DNA from: Calendula officinalis
Taxonomy: Eukaryota > Streptophyta > Magnoliopsida > Asterales > Asteraceae
Direction of reading: 5' to 3'
NCBI GenBank assembly: GCA_963853835.1
Contig: OY970828.1
Location: 327,501-391,500, forward strand
DNA length: 64,000 bases
Below the pieces are notes generated by a model. The model was not told where the DNA came from. It was given only the letters and a program-made list of their open reading frames with translations, and ran no database searches. A program made the position numbers and the translations under genes. Of the stretch, positions 13,026 through 23,047 are shown piece after piece (position 1 is the first letter of the stretch; the number at the start of each line of letters is the position of its first letter).

Positions 13026-13288
13026 CTAAAAACGGGACCGAATCCACCCTCTCCAATCTTGTTAGCCAGGCTAAAATCATTGGTAGCAATTCTTAACTCT
13101 TTGTACGAATAAAGTTTAAGATTCTGAACTTCGGACAACTCTGTTGACAATTAATGAATTAACATTAATATTAAAAATAGTAAGAAATTTATAAATTAAT
13201 AATTGTTTTATGGTTTACCATCTTCAAATTCAGGAAACCCTTTTGGAGGCTCTGCACCCCTATGAAAGAAGAATGAAAAACAGCCCAT
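10997..13288 (-). CDS. Receptor-like cytoplasmic kinase, CRPK1-like Ser/Thr kinase
   Basis: Six coding exons on the minus strand: 13219-13288, 13025-13140, 12562-12772, 11970-12207, 11728-11878, 10997-11395. Junctions are GT-AG and in frame; the product is 394 residues. It starts MGCFSFF, a likely N-myristoylation (Gly2) and palmitoylation (Cys3) signal, so membrane attachment is inferred. A full kinase domain follows: P-loop GEGGFGPVF, VAIK-type lysine in AAIKVL, catalytic HRDIKASN, DFGLAK, and APEYA; it looks catalytically competent. The tail is Ser/Thr/Asn-rich. The family phosphorylates partners at the plasma membrane; CRPK1 of Arabidopsis acts in cold signalling, but orthology is only suggested here. 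A 5' UTR intron is likely (13347-13826: AG before the leader exon, GTAATTTGC donor). The donor of intron 2 is fused to a (TA)n microsatellite. Confidence 0.85.
12931..13023. repeat. Compound microsatellite (AC)n(AT)n at a splice donor
   Basis: A run of AC dinucleotides (about 12931-12954) passes directly into about 34 AT dinucleotides (12955-13023). On the gene strand it reads GT-ATATAT...GTGTGT and begins at the first base of the kinase gene's second coding intron, so the 5' splice site is part of the repeat. Confidence 0.9.
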
Positions 13289-14192
13289 AATATATTAAGA
13301 CACAAATTATCAGTTTTTTCTTCAAAATTGGTTGAAGATTCAGTGTCTGTAAAATAAAAATTATTAGAAATATGTACCAATTTCAAATAAATTAAATAAA
13401 TTTGTAAAATAGAAACCTCAAAAACAAGCAAAAAGTAATAATAAAATAAAAAAAACACACACACATACACACACACACATATTTTTTCTTAGATATAAAT
13501 TATGAGCTTATTATTTCAAACCGGAATCAAAAAACCCAAAAGGAAATTTGATGCTTTATGTGAAATTGAGTCCTAATTATTAACCAATTTCAAGATAATC
13601 CAGTGATTGATAATGTTAGCTAGGAAACCCACAAACCCCTTTTTGAAAATCGACTAAAAAACACGAAGTTTACACAAATTCAAACAAAATTTTGACTAAA
13701 TACTTCGAATTCAAGAAAAATCCACACAACCCTTTTGCAAAACACGAAATTTACACAAATTCAAACCAAAACTCGACTAGATAAATCGAATTCAAGAACA
13801 ACCCGTAACAAAAATTTGCAAATTACCTGATAAGCAATCGATCGATGATTGAATTAGATATTCAGAGATTGATAGCAGTAATTGTGATGTCGGGGAGGTA
13901 ATTGTGGCAATGAAATTTTGTATATAAATCAGAGTGACTAAAGTCAACGAAATAATGCGTTCGATCTTGACTTACTTGTTTCCTGGAAGCTATTTTCGTA
14001 TGTAGTACGGAGTATGAACACAACACAAGGGGGTTATAAACCTTTTTCGGGTGTAAAAAGTCAACTTGTGTGTTGGTTTCAAGATTTGAGCTCATATTCG
14101 CGTCATTTGTACATATACTTCGTAATTTTTTTTACTTCCAAGTCCCTTAACTTGTGTTCAACTACGATTTTGGTGTGTTTGTAAATTTTGAT
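13289..14192 (-). promoter_or_regulatory. 5' leader (with probable intron) and promoter of the kinase gene
   Basis: Upstream of the kinase ATG the minus strand shows a plausible leader exon (13289-13346), an acceptor AG at 13347-13348, and a donor CAG|GTAATTTGC at 13826, which implies a ~480-bp 5' UTR intron. A TATA-like GGTTTATAAC lies near 14029-14041, about where a promoter for that leader would be expected. This is inferred from sequence only. Confidence 0.4.
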
Positions 14193-14200
14193 ACGTGAGA

Positions 14201-14957
14201 TTTAGGATAGTAAACGAACCGAACGAATATGAACGGGGTCTTGTTTGTGTTCGTTTGTTAAGGAAAAAATTTGTTCGTGAACGGTTCACGAACACTTATC
14301 GAACGGATTTTTGTGTTCGTGTTCGTTTGTTAAGAAAATTTAGTGTTCACGAACGGGTTCATGAACGAAGGTAACAAACATAAACGAGCACAAACGAACA
14401 TAAACAAATACGAACATAAACAAACACAAACGTACACAAACAAACAAAAACGAACATAAACAAACACAAACGAACAAAGTGCAGGAAAACATGTTTCTAC
14501 CATTTCCAAAACCACCTTAAGGATATCAGAAATATAAGTTGCATAACTGAAAACATGAACAACCCAAAATTATTAATTCTAAACAAGTAATGAAAATTTA
14601 AGGTTGTAGGTTTCTATATGAATTGAATAAAAAAGTCTAAACCTAAGAGCTTTATATATTTACATTTTTTATTTAATTATAATTAATCAATATTATGAAT
14701 AATATTTTATATTTAATTCAAGAATAAACGAACACTAACAAACAAACGTAAACAAACGAATATGAACAGAATGTTCACGAACGGATGTTCACGAACGTAA
14801 ACGAACGAACGGGCCTTTGTTCGTGTTCGTTTGTTTAACTAAACAAACACAAAATCTTGTTTGTGTTCGTTTGTTTAGCTAAACGAACGAACATAAACGA
14901 ACTCCCGCCGAACGGTTCGGGAACGGTTCGTTGAACGTTCGGTTCATTTACAGGCCT
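14201..14957. mobile_element. hAT-type MITE, GTTCG-rich, 8-bp target duplication
   Basis: Flanked by a perfect 8-bp direct repeat ACGTGAGA (14193-14200 and 14958-14965). The ends are imperfect inverted repeats: AGGATAGTAAACGAACCG at the left against AGGCCTGTAAATGAACCG read inwards from the right. The arms consist of many degenerate copies of GTTCGTTTGTT and its complement, so the single strand could fold extensively. The centre (about 14520-14715) is unrelated AT-rich sequence. There is no transposase. An 8-bp duplication and a 'GTAAA' terminus fit the hAT superfamily. Confidence 0.7.
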
Positions 14958-16714
14958 ACGTGAGAACATGTTAGTCTAGATTAGGCATGTGGATGGTCCA
15001 ATAATCGAATAGAATCGTTTGGAATCGAGACTCAACTTGAATCGTACTAAACTGAGAACTTTCCTCGACGTTTTTCAAGGTTTTGCTCAATTCAGTTAGG
15101 TCGAATTATGTAGTGTCCGATTCAGTTGTGGTTGGTATGCAAACAATAATGCAATTCATAAAAACACTTAGAATAAGATGTAGTAAATTCCATTAAAATC
15201 CCATAAATTTACATAATTTAGCGGAGTTAAAAGTGAAAATCGAGAAATTTAAAATTATAATTAAAAATAAAAAGAATGCCTTATGAAATAAAGAAGATTT
15301 AGATCGTCTAATTGATTGGCATGTAACAAAAATTGCAAATAATTTTAGAGTGTGTTTGGAAAAGTTTATTAAGAAAGAGTTTTTTTTAGCGTATTAGCTT
15401 AATAAATTCTAAGTTTATTTAGACTTATTAGTCTTTTGTTAATGTATATAAAGCATATAAATTAATCATTTTAAATTCTGATTCTATCATAAAAATTTGT
15501 ATTGATTTTTGCTAAATCTTCATAGTTTATTCTTCTACCAATTAAATGATTAACATGTTTAAATCAATAATTTTTGCTAAATCTTCATAGTTTATTTAAA
15601 TTTAGACATTTTATTAATCAAATAAGTAGAAAGATAAGTACTCCATCCGTCCCAAATTATTGTCCACGGAATAAAATTTCATTTTTACCACTTAACTATT
15701 TTTTTTATTAATGAAAAATTTAAATTAGCAATAATTTAAGAACAAATAAAAAAGAAATATAAACATAAAACCAAGTTAATACGGGACAGAAATAGCGTAC
15801 GATCCGGCTAAATCAAACATAGAATAGTTTGGTCGAATCGTCGAAGTATATCTACACCATTAATAGCTCTTTCGGTTTCGTTGAAATTTGCGGCTTTGGC
15901 TTCGTGACTCGAGAACACGTGGCTGAAATGGGTCCCACTAAAATCCAATTTATGCAAGTCAAAAGTCAATTATGTTTGTCTAGTCAACATGCATGTGAAC
16001 GTAAATATTTTGCGATTTTTACCATTCTCTGTGTTCACTCTTGTCCATTCCCCAATGAACTCTTATTTATGTTATATCTAGTCTTTTTAATATCATCGTA
16101 TCTAGTTTTGCGGTACAAATGTACGATAAATGGGTGTTTATGTTTAAATTTTATTTATAAAATATTGTTTTTATGTGTATATTTCGTCATTTCGGTGTGC
16201 AAATCAACTTTGAAAACAAATAACCTAGACGACGGGTAAAACTTAAAAGTAGATTTGAAATTACAAAAGTAGTTAAGATCACTCTCAATATTGACACTAA
16301 CCGACACTTCAATTTTTGCCAAATCAGTGTCACGTCAGCTTAAACTCCAACTTTCGCTTATCCAAAATACAAAATACCAAAAAGTATATTAAATTGCATT
16401 GGGCCCACCTCTCGCTTATCCAAAGTGTTCCCTGAACCGCAGAGTGTTGCTGACGCCCCCTATCCGACGGGGCGTGCCAACGGTTGGAATCATTCGGTTG
16501 GCAAGCGACGCCTTCAGCTGATGCCTTTGGCACTCTTCTAAGTGAGGTTTTAGCACGAGTCAAAATGAATTGCATTATGCTTGCCCGTAAATACTTAAAA
16601 TATTTTGAACGGCAAAAACACGCACTCTTTAGTCTACACCGTTTTGTTTACGTAGAGACTTTGAACCAACAACTTTTGTTCACGTAGACACCTAATCACC
16701 TTGATACCGCTAGG
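14958..16714. other. Gene-poor spacer with repeat fragments
   Basis: No gene recognised. About 15640-15790 begins with a Stowaway-like end (TACTCCATCCGTCCCAAAT) with a poor right partner (GGGACAGAA). About 16270-16560 carries 'GCCAAATCAGTGTCACGT' and other phrases shared with the repeat near 6790. Short ORFs here look random. Confidence 0.35.
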
Positions 16715-17285
16715 TAGGGGTGCCTAAAGGGTCAGTCCTACCCAGCCCGACTCTTATCGGGTCGGGCCCGTCGGGTTTGAGGTTCAATAAAATCCTAACC
16801 CGAAACCCGACCCGATAAAGATTCGGGTTTGTCGAGTTTGGGTTGGTCGGGTTTCGGGTTTCGGGTTTGTTGGGTTGACCCGCTCGGGTTGGTCGGGTTA
16901 CACTTAAGTTAAGATTTTTTTGTAAAGATTAAAGAAATTATTTAATATATTGAATTTTATATATTTTTATTTAACACTTGTAATTATTAATTGATTTGTA
17001 TTGAATAGTTTATCATATAATTGCTAGTTAATTGATTTAATAGTAAAAATATCTTAATTTTTATAGGAAATAAAATACTTAAATTTTAATCGGGTCTAAT
17101 CGGGTCAACCTGAACCCGACAAAGGTAAGAAATTCTAACCCGAAACCCGACTCGATAACGAATCGGGTTGGTCGGGTCGGGTTTTAAAATCCCGATAATA
17201 GCATGTAACCTGAATAGACTCGACCATATTAGCATAATCGGGTTCGGGTTTGAGTCGGGTCGGATCAACCCTTTAGGCACCCCTA
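16715..17285. mobile_element. hAT-type MITE with 18-bp perfect terminal inverted repeats
   Basis: Termini are TAGGGGTGCCTAAAGGGT and its exact complement ACCCTTTAGGCACCCCTA. Flanking 8-mers CCGCTAGG (16707-16714) and CCGCTATG (17286-17293) match at seven of eight positions, a hAT-type target duplication with one later change. The arms are made of degenerate TCGGGT/ACCCGA repeats; the centre is AT-rich. Non-coding; it needs transposase supplied elsewhere. Confidence 0.8.
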
Positions 17286-17857
17286 CCGCTATGCCATAAA
17301 TCATTTGGTCAAATATTTCCAAAATAGACCGTGTAAATGTGAGGTTTCACGTAAAATTTGACAAGTGTGAACTGATCACATAAATATTGGATTGGTCGCA
17401 CAAAAATATAGTTTGGTCATACATCAACCCCACAGTTTGGTTTGTGTAATAATTCTTGTATTAAAGAATATAATGTAGGGCAATAGTTTATGATTTCTAA
17501 TACATGAATTAAACATCTGCCTAATATTTAGATTCTGGCGGCTTAAATTAATTATATTGGGAGAATGTTGACATTTACATTTTTCTGTGTGGAAAAAGGC
17601 AGATTAGATATAAACCAAGAAACAAAAGAGCGGATACAAAGTATCACAAGAGGACCATACAACCTCACACTAAAAAAACGGAATTAAATATATGCTTTAT
17701 GAAAATAAGTATATTTTCTATTAAATATTCTTATTTTATTTTTATCTTCTTACTCTTTTATAATACATTTAGGACTTCTTAATTTAGTAATGTCTTAATT
17801 TCCAAGACTTTGCTATTGCTATTTTAAGAAACTTTTTTCCTTAAACAAAAAATGGGA

Positions 17858-17930
17858 TTGCCGGGTTTCGAACATGCGACCTACTGGTTATTAGGAAGAG
17901 CGCTAACCACTATGCTAATAGTGTTTTACT
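17858..17930 (-). repeat. tRNA-derived SINE-like fragment
   Basis: On the minus strand it reads like the 5' head of a tRNA-derived SINE: an A-box-like TAGCATAGTGGTTAGCGC followed about 30 bases later by a B-box-like TGTTCGAAACCC. The arms do not pair as an intact tRNA, so a functional tRNA is unlikely. Boundaries are uncertain. Confidence 0.45.
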
Positions 17931-18085
17931 TGAATACATTTAACTTTCGTAATAATTTAGACATTAACTTACCTAGACCCAAACGAATCCCTTCATTAAC
18001 TTACACGGAGTAATTGCCTATTCATAGAGCGCTAATCACCGCCACCCACCCACAAGTCAGTCGCCACAAAATATAAAAACAAAGT

Positions 18086-18118
18086 ACTCGCCGCCGCATT
18101 GCGCGGGTACCCTGCTAG
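18086..18118 (+). mobile_element. Helitron-like 3' terminus
   Basis: The sequence CGCCGCATTGCGCGGG can form a short GC hairpin and is followed within about ten bases by CTAG then T, the classic 3' end of a plant Helitron (CTRR, insertion before T). Upstream is a 'CACCGCCACCCACCC' tract. A close relative ends at 25550. The 5' end was not found. Confidence 0.5.
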
Positions 18119-18220
18119 TACTCAAAAATTTATGAAATCTATTAAGGTGTTGTTTGGTAAGCCTCATAATGATTCAATTAAGAAGTCAGCCTCTTAATCG
18201 GACAGATTCAGAGCGTTTGG

Positions 18221-18722
18221 TACATAGAAACGCGATTCACCAATTTGGCCATGAACTGCGTACCGGACGCCGTGTACCGAAACACGGTACATTTGCGTCC
18301 CGAACACTGTCGGGATCGCGATTTGGTACAACATATTGGAGTTCCCGATCACTAGACAAGTATATTTGTCGGCTTTATGTCACTAAATTTTTGGTATATG
18401 ATTAATATTTTTTTTTTAAGCACTCAAGTATATTCGTTAATGTCTTTGCTGAAGTATTTATGGATTTTATGGTATGTTTTTATTTTTGGACTTTGAAGTT
18501 CAACTTTAAAACTATAATTATAATTATATACGGAGTATAAAAAATGATTTTAAAGGTACATCATACCACATTATTTGGCACATCGTTCCAAAACGTAAGG
18601 TACAATGTACCGGACACGTATCGAAATGAACCTACCTCCCTTTGTACCGGATACACCTAAACTAGTGAATCGCGTACCCATACCGCGTACCAGTACCGAA
18701 GTGTACCGCGTTCTATGTGACT
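18221..18722. mobile_element. MITE-like element nested in another repeat
   Basis: Ends are inverted: ACATAGAAACGCG at the left and CGCGTTCTATGT at the right, with paired inner phrases (GCGATTCACCA / AGTGAATCGCG) and multiple GTACCG/CGGTAC blocks. It sits inside what looks like an older repeat starting TGTTTGGTAAGCCTC (about 18148) and continuing GTTTGGTAAGATCTC after 18722. No target duplication is clear. Confidence 0.4.
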
Positions 18723-19549
18723 ATGGTTTGGTAAGATCTCTTAATTAGCTTCTGAATAAAAATTTCAACTTGTTCTGCCTCTTAATCATTCAAATGCTAC
18801 TAAACAATATTTAATTCTCTTTTCCAAATAACATTTTTTAATTTTGATATTTATATTAATCAAATAGGTAAAAAATATAAGTAGAATGATTTAGTTAGAA
18901 GGAATATCATTTCCATTATTTATACGTTTTGAAGCAAAGTCTCTACTGAAACAAAGTCTCTATTGTTATTGTTAGAATATATAAACGAAGAAAATATCCG
19001 TTGATTGATTTTATTTTTTCATCATTAAATAAAAACATTTTTATAACTTTCAACCTGTTAGAGATACTAGATATTTCAAATCGATCGGTTCTTTGAAAGT
19101 GGTTAGAATTGTCACTTCTCATTCATTAAAAAATGGTTGAAATTTGTTTAATATAACTAAAATGTCCTGACGTCAAATCATTATGGGTAAAAATTCCATC
19201 CATCAAATTTTAAGTTAATTGCGTTGAGTTGCGCTCAAAAAAGTTTATATTTTTATAAAATTTTGAAGAACAAATTATAATTATTGATCCATAAGATCTA
19301 ATGGTCAAGATTAATCATATGTTTTATAAATGTTTGGGTATTTTAGTTATTTTATATTTTATTTATTCTTTGATTATATATTATTATTTATTTTTAAAAA
19401 AAAATTTCATTAATAACACATAATGTAATTACATACTGAATCACATGTGATTGAACTAAAACATAAAATATAATTAAATGTGTAATCACATGTGATTTTA
19501 CAATAAAATCAAATGTCATTAAATACTACACGTAATTATCAAATAAATA

Positions 19550-19858
19550 CCTTTGTTTCAAAATAAATGATACACTTTCCATTTTGGGTGTTTCAAAATA
19601 AGTGATACACTTTAAAAACTTACTATATTTGGTAAAAAGTAGTGGGGACCACACCCACTAACTATCTCATTAATATAATGAAATGACACATATACTCTTA
19701 CTTTTTACTTTTACACAGCATTAACTTCACTTCAATCAAAATATGTGGGACTCAGCCCCCACTAACTATCTACTTTAATCTAATTAATTTTCATTATCAT
19801 ATTTTACCTCAAAAAACATGTAACTCAAAATGTATCACTTATTTTGAAACGGAGGAAG
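19550..19858. mobile_element. Stowaway-type MITE, copy 1
   Basis: Flanked by TA on both sides (19548-19549, 19859-19860). The right end read inwards is CTTCCTCCGTTTCAAAATAA; the left end CCTTTGTTTCAAAATAAATG is its slightly eroded partner. TA duplication and a 'CTCC' terminus fit the Tc1/mariner Stowaway group. It shares 'GTGATACACTTT' and 'AAAAAGTAGTGGG' with copies 2 and 3. No ORF. Confidence 0.65.
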
Positions 19859-20417
19859 TATTGTTTTTTAACGATAAAAAAATTAATAATAACAAATAAA
19901 TTTAATAAAAAAAAATTAAGTGTCAAATGACCAAGATACCCTTCATGGATAAAATATGTTATTAATCTTGACTAATATATCTTATCAACAATGATTAAGA
20001 TTTACTCATCGGAAGTTCGTAAAAATAATGAACCTCTTTGAACGGTTATCTGACTGCATTATCTAATTAATGACAAAAAATATTACAATTATAGGTTTAA
20101 ATTATAAAATCAAAAGTCTAACAAAAACGAGTAAAAATATGAATAATGAAGAAAAATAGGTACGATTTGGACACCTATAATTAGTTAAATTATAATTTGT
20201 CAATGGACACTATTAATATTTATATTATTATATATGTTACTTGATATCTAAATTAAAACTTTATGTTGTTAAAGAGGGATTCAAACAACTAAACTAACAA
20301 GTGGCCTATCGATGTCAACTTATAAATTGCACCAACCCTAATTTGATTTAATGTTACGCATAACATTAATAATTACAATCCGTATTAAAATTAAAATAAG
20401 TTATATACTTTTTATTT

Positions 20418-20674
20418 AGATATGAAACAAAGCAAGTGATACACTTCCAAAACTTAGTTTAATTGGTAAAAAAGTAGAACTTTTTCTCCACTATCTACTT
20501 TAATAAAATAAAATTACCCTTACTTTTACATTTAAACATCATTAATATCATCTTATTCAAAAGAAGTATGACACATTATCCACTAACTATCCATTTTAAT
20601 CTATTTTAAACTACAGTTTAATCTTTTACCTCAAAAACCATATTTAAACTATATCACTTATTTTGAAAGTACTA
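20418..20674. mobile_element. Stowaway-type MITE, decayed copy 3
   Basis: Contains the family's internal phrases in the same order (AAGTGATACACTT near the left, ATATCACTTATTTTGAAA near the right), but both terminal CTCC blocks are lost or changed. Older than its neighbours by inference. Confidence 0.4.
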
Positions 20675-20861
20675 TTTGCTAATTTTTTAGATCGCTAAAT
20701 AGAAAGTGTAACTAATAATACTGCTGTTTTTCTTTCCCAACATTTAAGGTTGAATTATCGTTAATTCTCAACACGATATGAATCCAACAATATCAGACCC
20801 ACATAGCTGTATAAGAAAATTTAAACAGACCTTGACGCCGTTGGATTATGAATATATTATA

Positions 20862-21177
20862 CTTCCTCCGATTTAAAATAAGTGATACACTTTTCGTATT
20901 TTCGTATTTGGGTGAATCAAAATAAATCACACACTTTGAAAACTTACCTTATTTGATAAAAAGTAGTGGGACCCACACCAACTAACTATCTACTTTAAAA
21001 AAAATGAAATGACATTTTTACCCTTACTTTTAAACATCATTAATCTCACTATAATCAAAATTTGTGGAACTCATTCCCCACAAGCCATCTAATTAATCTA
21101 ATTTAATTATCATTATCATATTTTGCCTCAAAAACCGTGAAATCAACAATGTATCACTTATTTTAAATCGGAGGAAG
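20862..21177. mobile_element. Stowaway-type MITE, copy 2 (best preserved)
   Basis: TA flanks at 20860-20861 and 21178-21179. Terminal inverted repeats start CTTCCTCCGATTTAAAATAA on both strands and continue in near-perfect match to GTGATACA. It is 316 bp long, AT-rich and non-coding. Same family as the elements at 19550 and 20418. Confidence 0.78.
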
Positions 21178-21255
21178 TACAATTTAGTCATTTATATAAA
21201 TAATTTAGTCAGATTTTGAATGAATTATATTATACCAACTCACAAAAAGCACTTA

Positions 21256-21551
21256 GAGTATCTCCAACCATAAACTCTATAAAATCACTTTATCTCTATA
21301 AATTGGTGGGCCCATTCAATCTAAACATCCTCTCAACTCCAACCATAAACTCTATGCATCTCTTCAAAACTCTTTATAATTAGTGAGACTCATATTACAT
21401 CTACAATTACACTCACAAATAAAGTATAGGGTCCATAAATAGAGTGAATTTCTCTCACTATAAATATAGAGTGAGAGAAAGAGATGGATTGGAGGAGAAA
21501 AACGTTCAAATATGGAGATAGAGAGGTAATAGAGGTTGATTGGAGATGCTC
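21256..21551. mobile_element. Tourist/PIF-Harbinger-type MITE
   Basis: Flanked by TTA on both sides (21253-21255, 21552-21554). Ends are inverted: GAGTATCTCCAACCA at the left and GAGCATCTCCAATCA read from the right. Contains internal 'CTCCAACCATAAACTCTA' repetitions and a purine-rich right arm. A 3-bp TTA duplication fits PIF/Harbinger. Confidence 0.72.
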
Positions 21552-22079
21552 TTACAACTTAAAAGTTTAAGCAAATCTTTCACATTTAGGCCTTTTCACA
21601 GCTTCCCAACAAAAACGAATACCATAACAATAAAGGTTTAACATGGACATCTAAACAGAAATTTATTACATTCGATATATTATTTTTATTTTTCTCTATT
21701 TCTTCAATTATTACGTCGTGTTCAGAAATTGATGTTGAGTGCCAAGAGTATGAAGTAATTGCTAGACCGCCTACGCAAAGAATCATTCTTGAGGGCTTGA
21801 AACTAAAATTCAACAGTTAATTTTTTTATTTTCCATTTCAACAAATAACGACTCAGAACATAATTATGGTTTTACAGGAACTGTATGAACGGTTATAAAG
21901 AAACCGGCAGATGAAGCATTCTTCTGATAACCAAATGAATGATTGAAAGCCAAAAAGAAATTTAAAATAAATGTGGCTGATTGTATGAACTTACAAATTA
22001 GGTTTATGAAAATCAACTCCTTCAACGAAATATTTAATAAATCGCTAATTTAAGAAATCATTAACACAAATGAAAGGAC

Positions 22080-22164
22080 ATCTCTCAGACAAATGCCTCG
22101 ATTCGTCTTCATGATGAATGAATGGATATATCAGACTCGTCATCTATGAAATCATCACTGAGAA
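22080..22164 (-). ncRNA. Box C/D snoRNA guiding two adjacent 25S rRNA sites
   Basis: Order on the minus strand: 5' stem TCTC, box C GTGATGA (22152-22158), D' CTGA (22131-22134), D CTGA (22085-22088), 3' stem GAGA. The guide before D' is complementary to CTCGTCATCT, and the guide before D to CAAATGCCTCG. In the conserved 25S sequence I remember, these two segments are adjacent and overlapping (CAAATGCCTCGTCATCT). By the 'fifth base upstream of box D' rule, the targets would be an A in the CAAA and a G in CTCG. Two guides converging on one rRNA helix is strong support. Confidence 0.8.
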
Positions 22165-22282
22165 ACCTCTCTTATTCCTTTTTTCTTAATAACTAACTTG
22201 TAAAAAATAATGCAAAAACAGAATAAAAAACGTCGTGAATAGAATCAAATTATCTTTGTTAAATAAAAATTATTGTAAATAA

Positions 22283-22380
22283 GGAACCATCAGAAACCAA
22301 ATATTTATCCCCAGTAGCAAACGCTATACGGTCCGCATCATGGTTTGATTTCTCAAGGAGAAATCCCATCACTTGGTTCC
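22283..22380 (-). ncRNA. Box C/D snoRNA candidate, target unknown
   Basis: A 7-bp perfect terminal stem GGAACCA / TGGTTCC brackets box C-like GTGATGG (22366-22372; the last base departs from the RTGATGA consensus) and box D CTGA (22290-22293), in correct spacing. An internal C'-like ATGATG is present. About 98 nt. I do not recognise an rRNA complement for the guide GGATAAATATTTGGTTT. Confidence 0.6.
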
Positions 22381-22454
22381 CGTTTTAAAACTAAATATAC
22401 ACTAATCAATCAATTAATTAATAAAAAAATATTTTAAATATTAAATTATGTTTT

Positions 22455-22554
22455 AAAGGGCTCAGAAACAAAATATGGGTTTGGAGAAAGTTTATCAATC
22501 ACAAAGAAAATCAGAGTGGTGCATGACTTTCCTAAGTTCTCATCACAGCCCTTT
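22455..22554 (-). ncRNA. Box C/D snoRNA, U32/snR40-like (18S guide)
   Basis: An 8-bp terminal stem (AAAGGGCT / AGCCCTTT) encloses box C GTGATGA (22540-22546), D' CTGA (22511-22514), a C'-like TGTGATTGA and D CTGA (22462-22465). The D' guide is complementary to GTGGTGCATG, part of the conserved 18S segment GGTGGTGGTGCATGG. The fifth-base rule points to the G that corresponds to yeast 18S Gm1271 (snR40) and human G1328 (U32). No target recognised for the D guide. Confidence 0.82.
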
Positions 22555-22827
22555 TGTTTAAATTAAAATTCATAATGACAAACAGAAAACTATATTTAAA
22601 TAAAAATATAAAACAAAGTTTAATATGAGATATAATGTGAACAGAGATAAACAGTAACAGTAAGCTTTGGATTAAACAGCAAACTGTGTCGCAAAATTTG
22701 TTTTCATTACTCTTTGCCTGTAAAAACGAGATGCTTAAACATTAATTAGGTCAAAGCATCAGATACCATCAGGCATTCATATAAACAATTAAAATTATCA
22801 TAAATCAAGATTAAATCTAATCTATAC

Positions 22828-22912
22828 GCAATCTCAGCCGAAAGATGGTGATAAATTTAAGTTAATCACAGATAAACATCAGTAAAAATAATTTATTTGC
22901 ATCATAGATTGC
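22828..22912 (-). ncRNA. Box C/D snoRNA, U51/snR39-like (25S guide)
   Basis: Terminal stem GCAATCT / AGATTGC, box C ATGATGC (22899-22905), D' CTGA in TTTACTGATG, a C'-like TGTGATTAA, D CTGA (22834-22837). The D guide is complementary over 14 bases to CCGAAAGATGGTGA of 25S rRNA (plus-strand copy at 22838-22851). The fifth base upstream of D pairs with the A equivalent to yeast 25S Am807 / human 28S A1511, the target of snR39 and U51/U32. Confidence 0.85.
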
Positions 22913-22944
22913 TATTTAATTGATAATAAAATGGAGATGATTAA

Positions 22945-23047
22945 TTGCAAATGGAAGATCAGATGGTAGTGCATGTATTATAGATCATCATTCGATAAAC
23001 TACAGATATAATTGGGTAAAATAAATCATCATTTCGACCTTTTGCAA
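22945..23047 (-). ncRNA. Possible box C/D snoRNA
   Basis: Box C ATGATGA (23026-23032), a C'-like AATGATGA about 40 bases further on, and box D CTGA (22959-22962) are in order. The core lacks a good adjacent stem, but TTGCAA at both outer ends (22945-22950, 23042-23047) could form an external stem. No rRNA target recognised. Confidence 0.4.

Noticed and set aside
17858..17930. Functional tRNA gene on the minus strand
   Set aside because: A and B boxes are recognisable, but acceptor and anticodon arms do not pair; treated as a SINE head.
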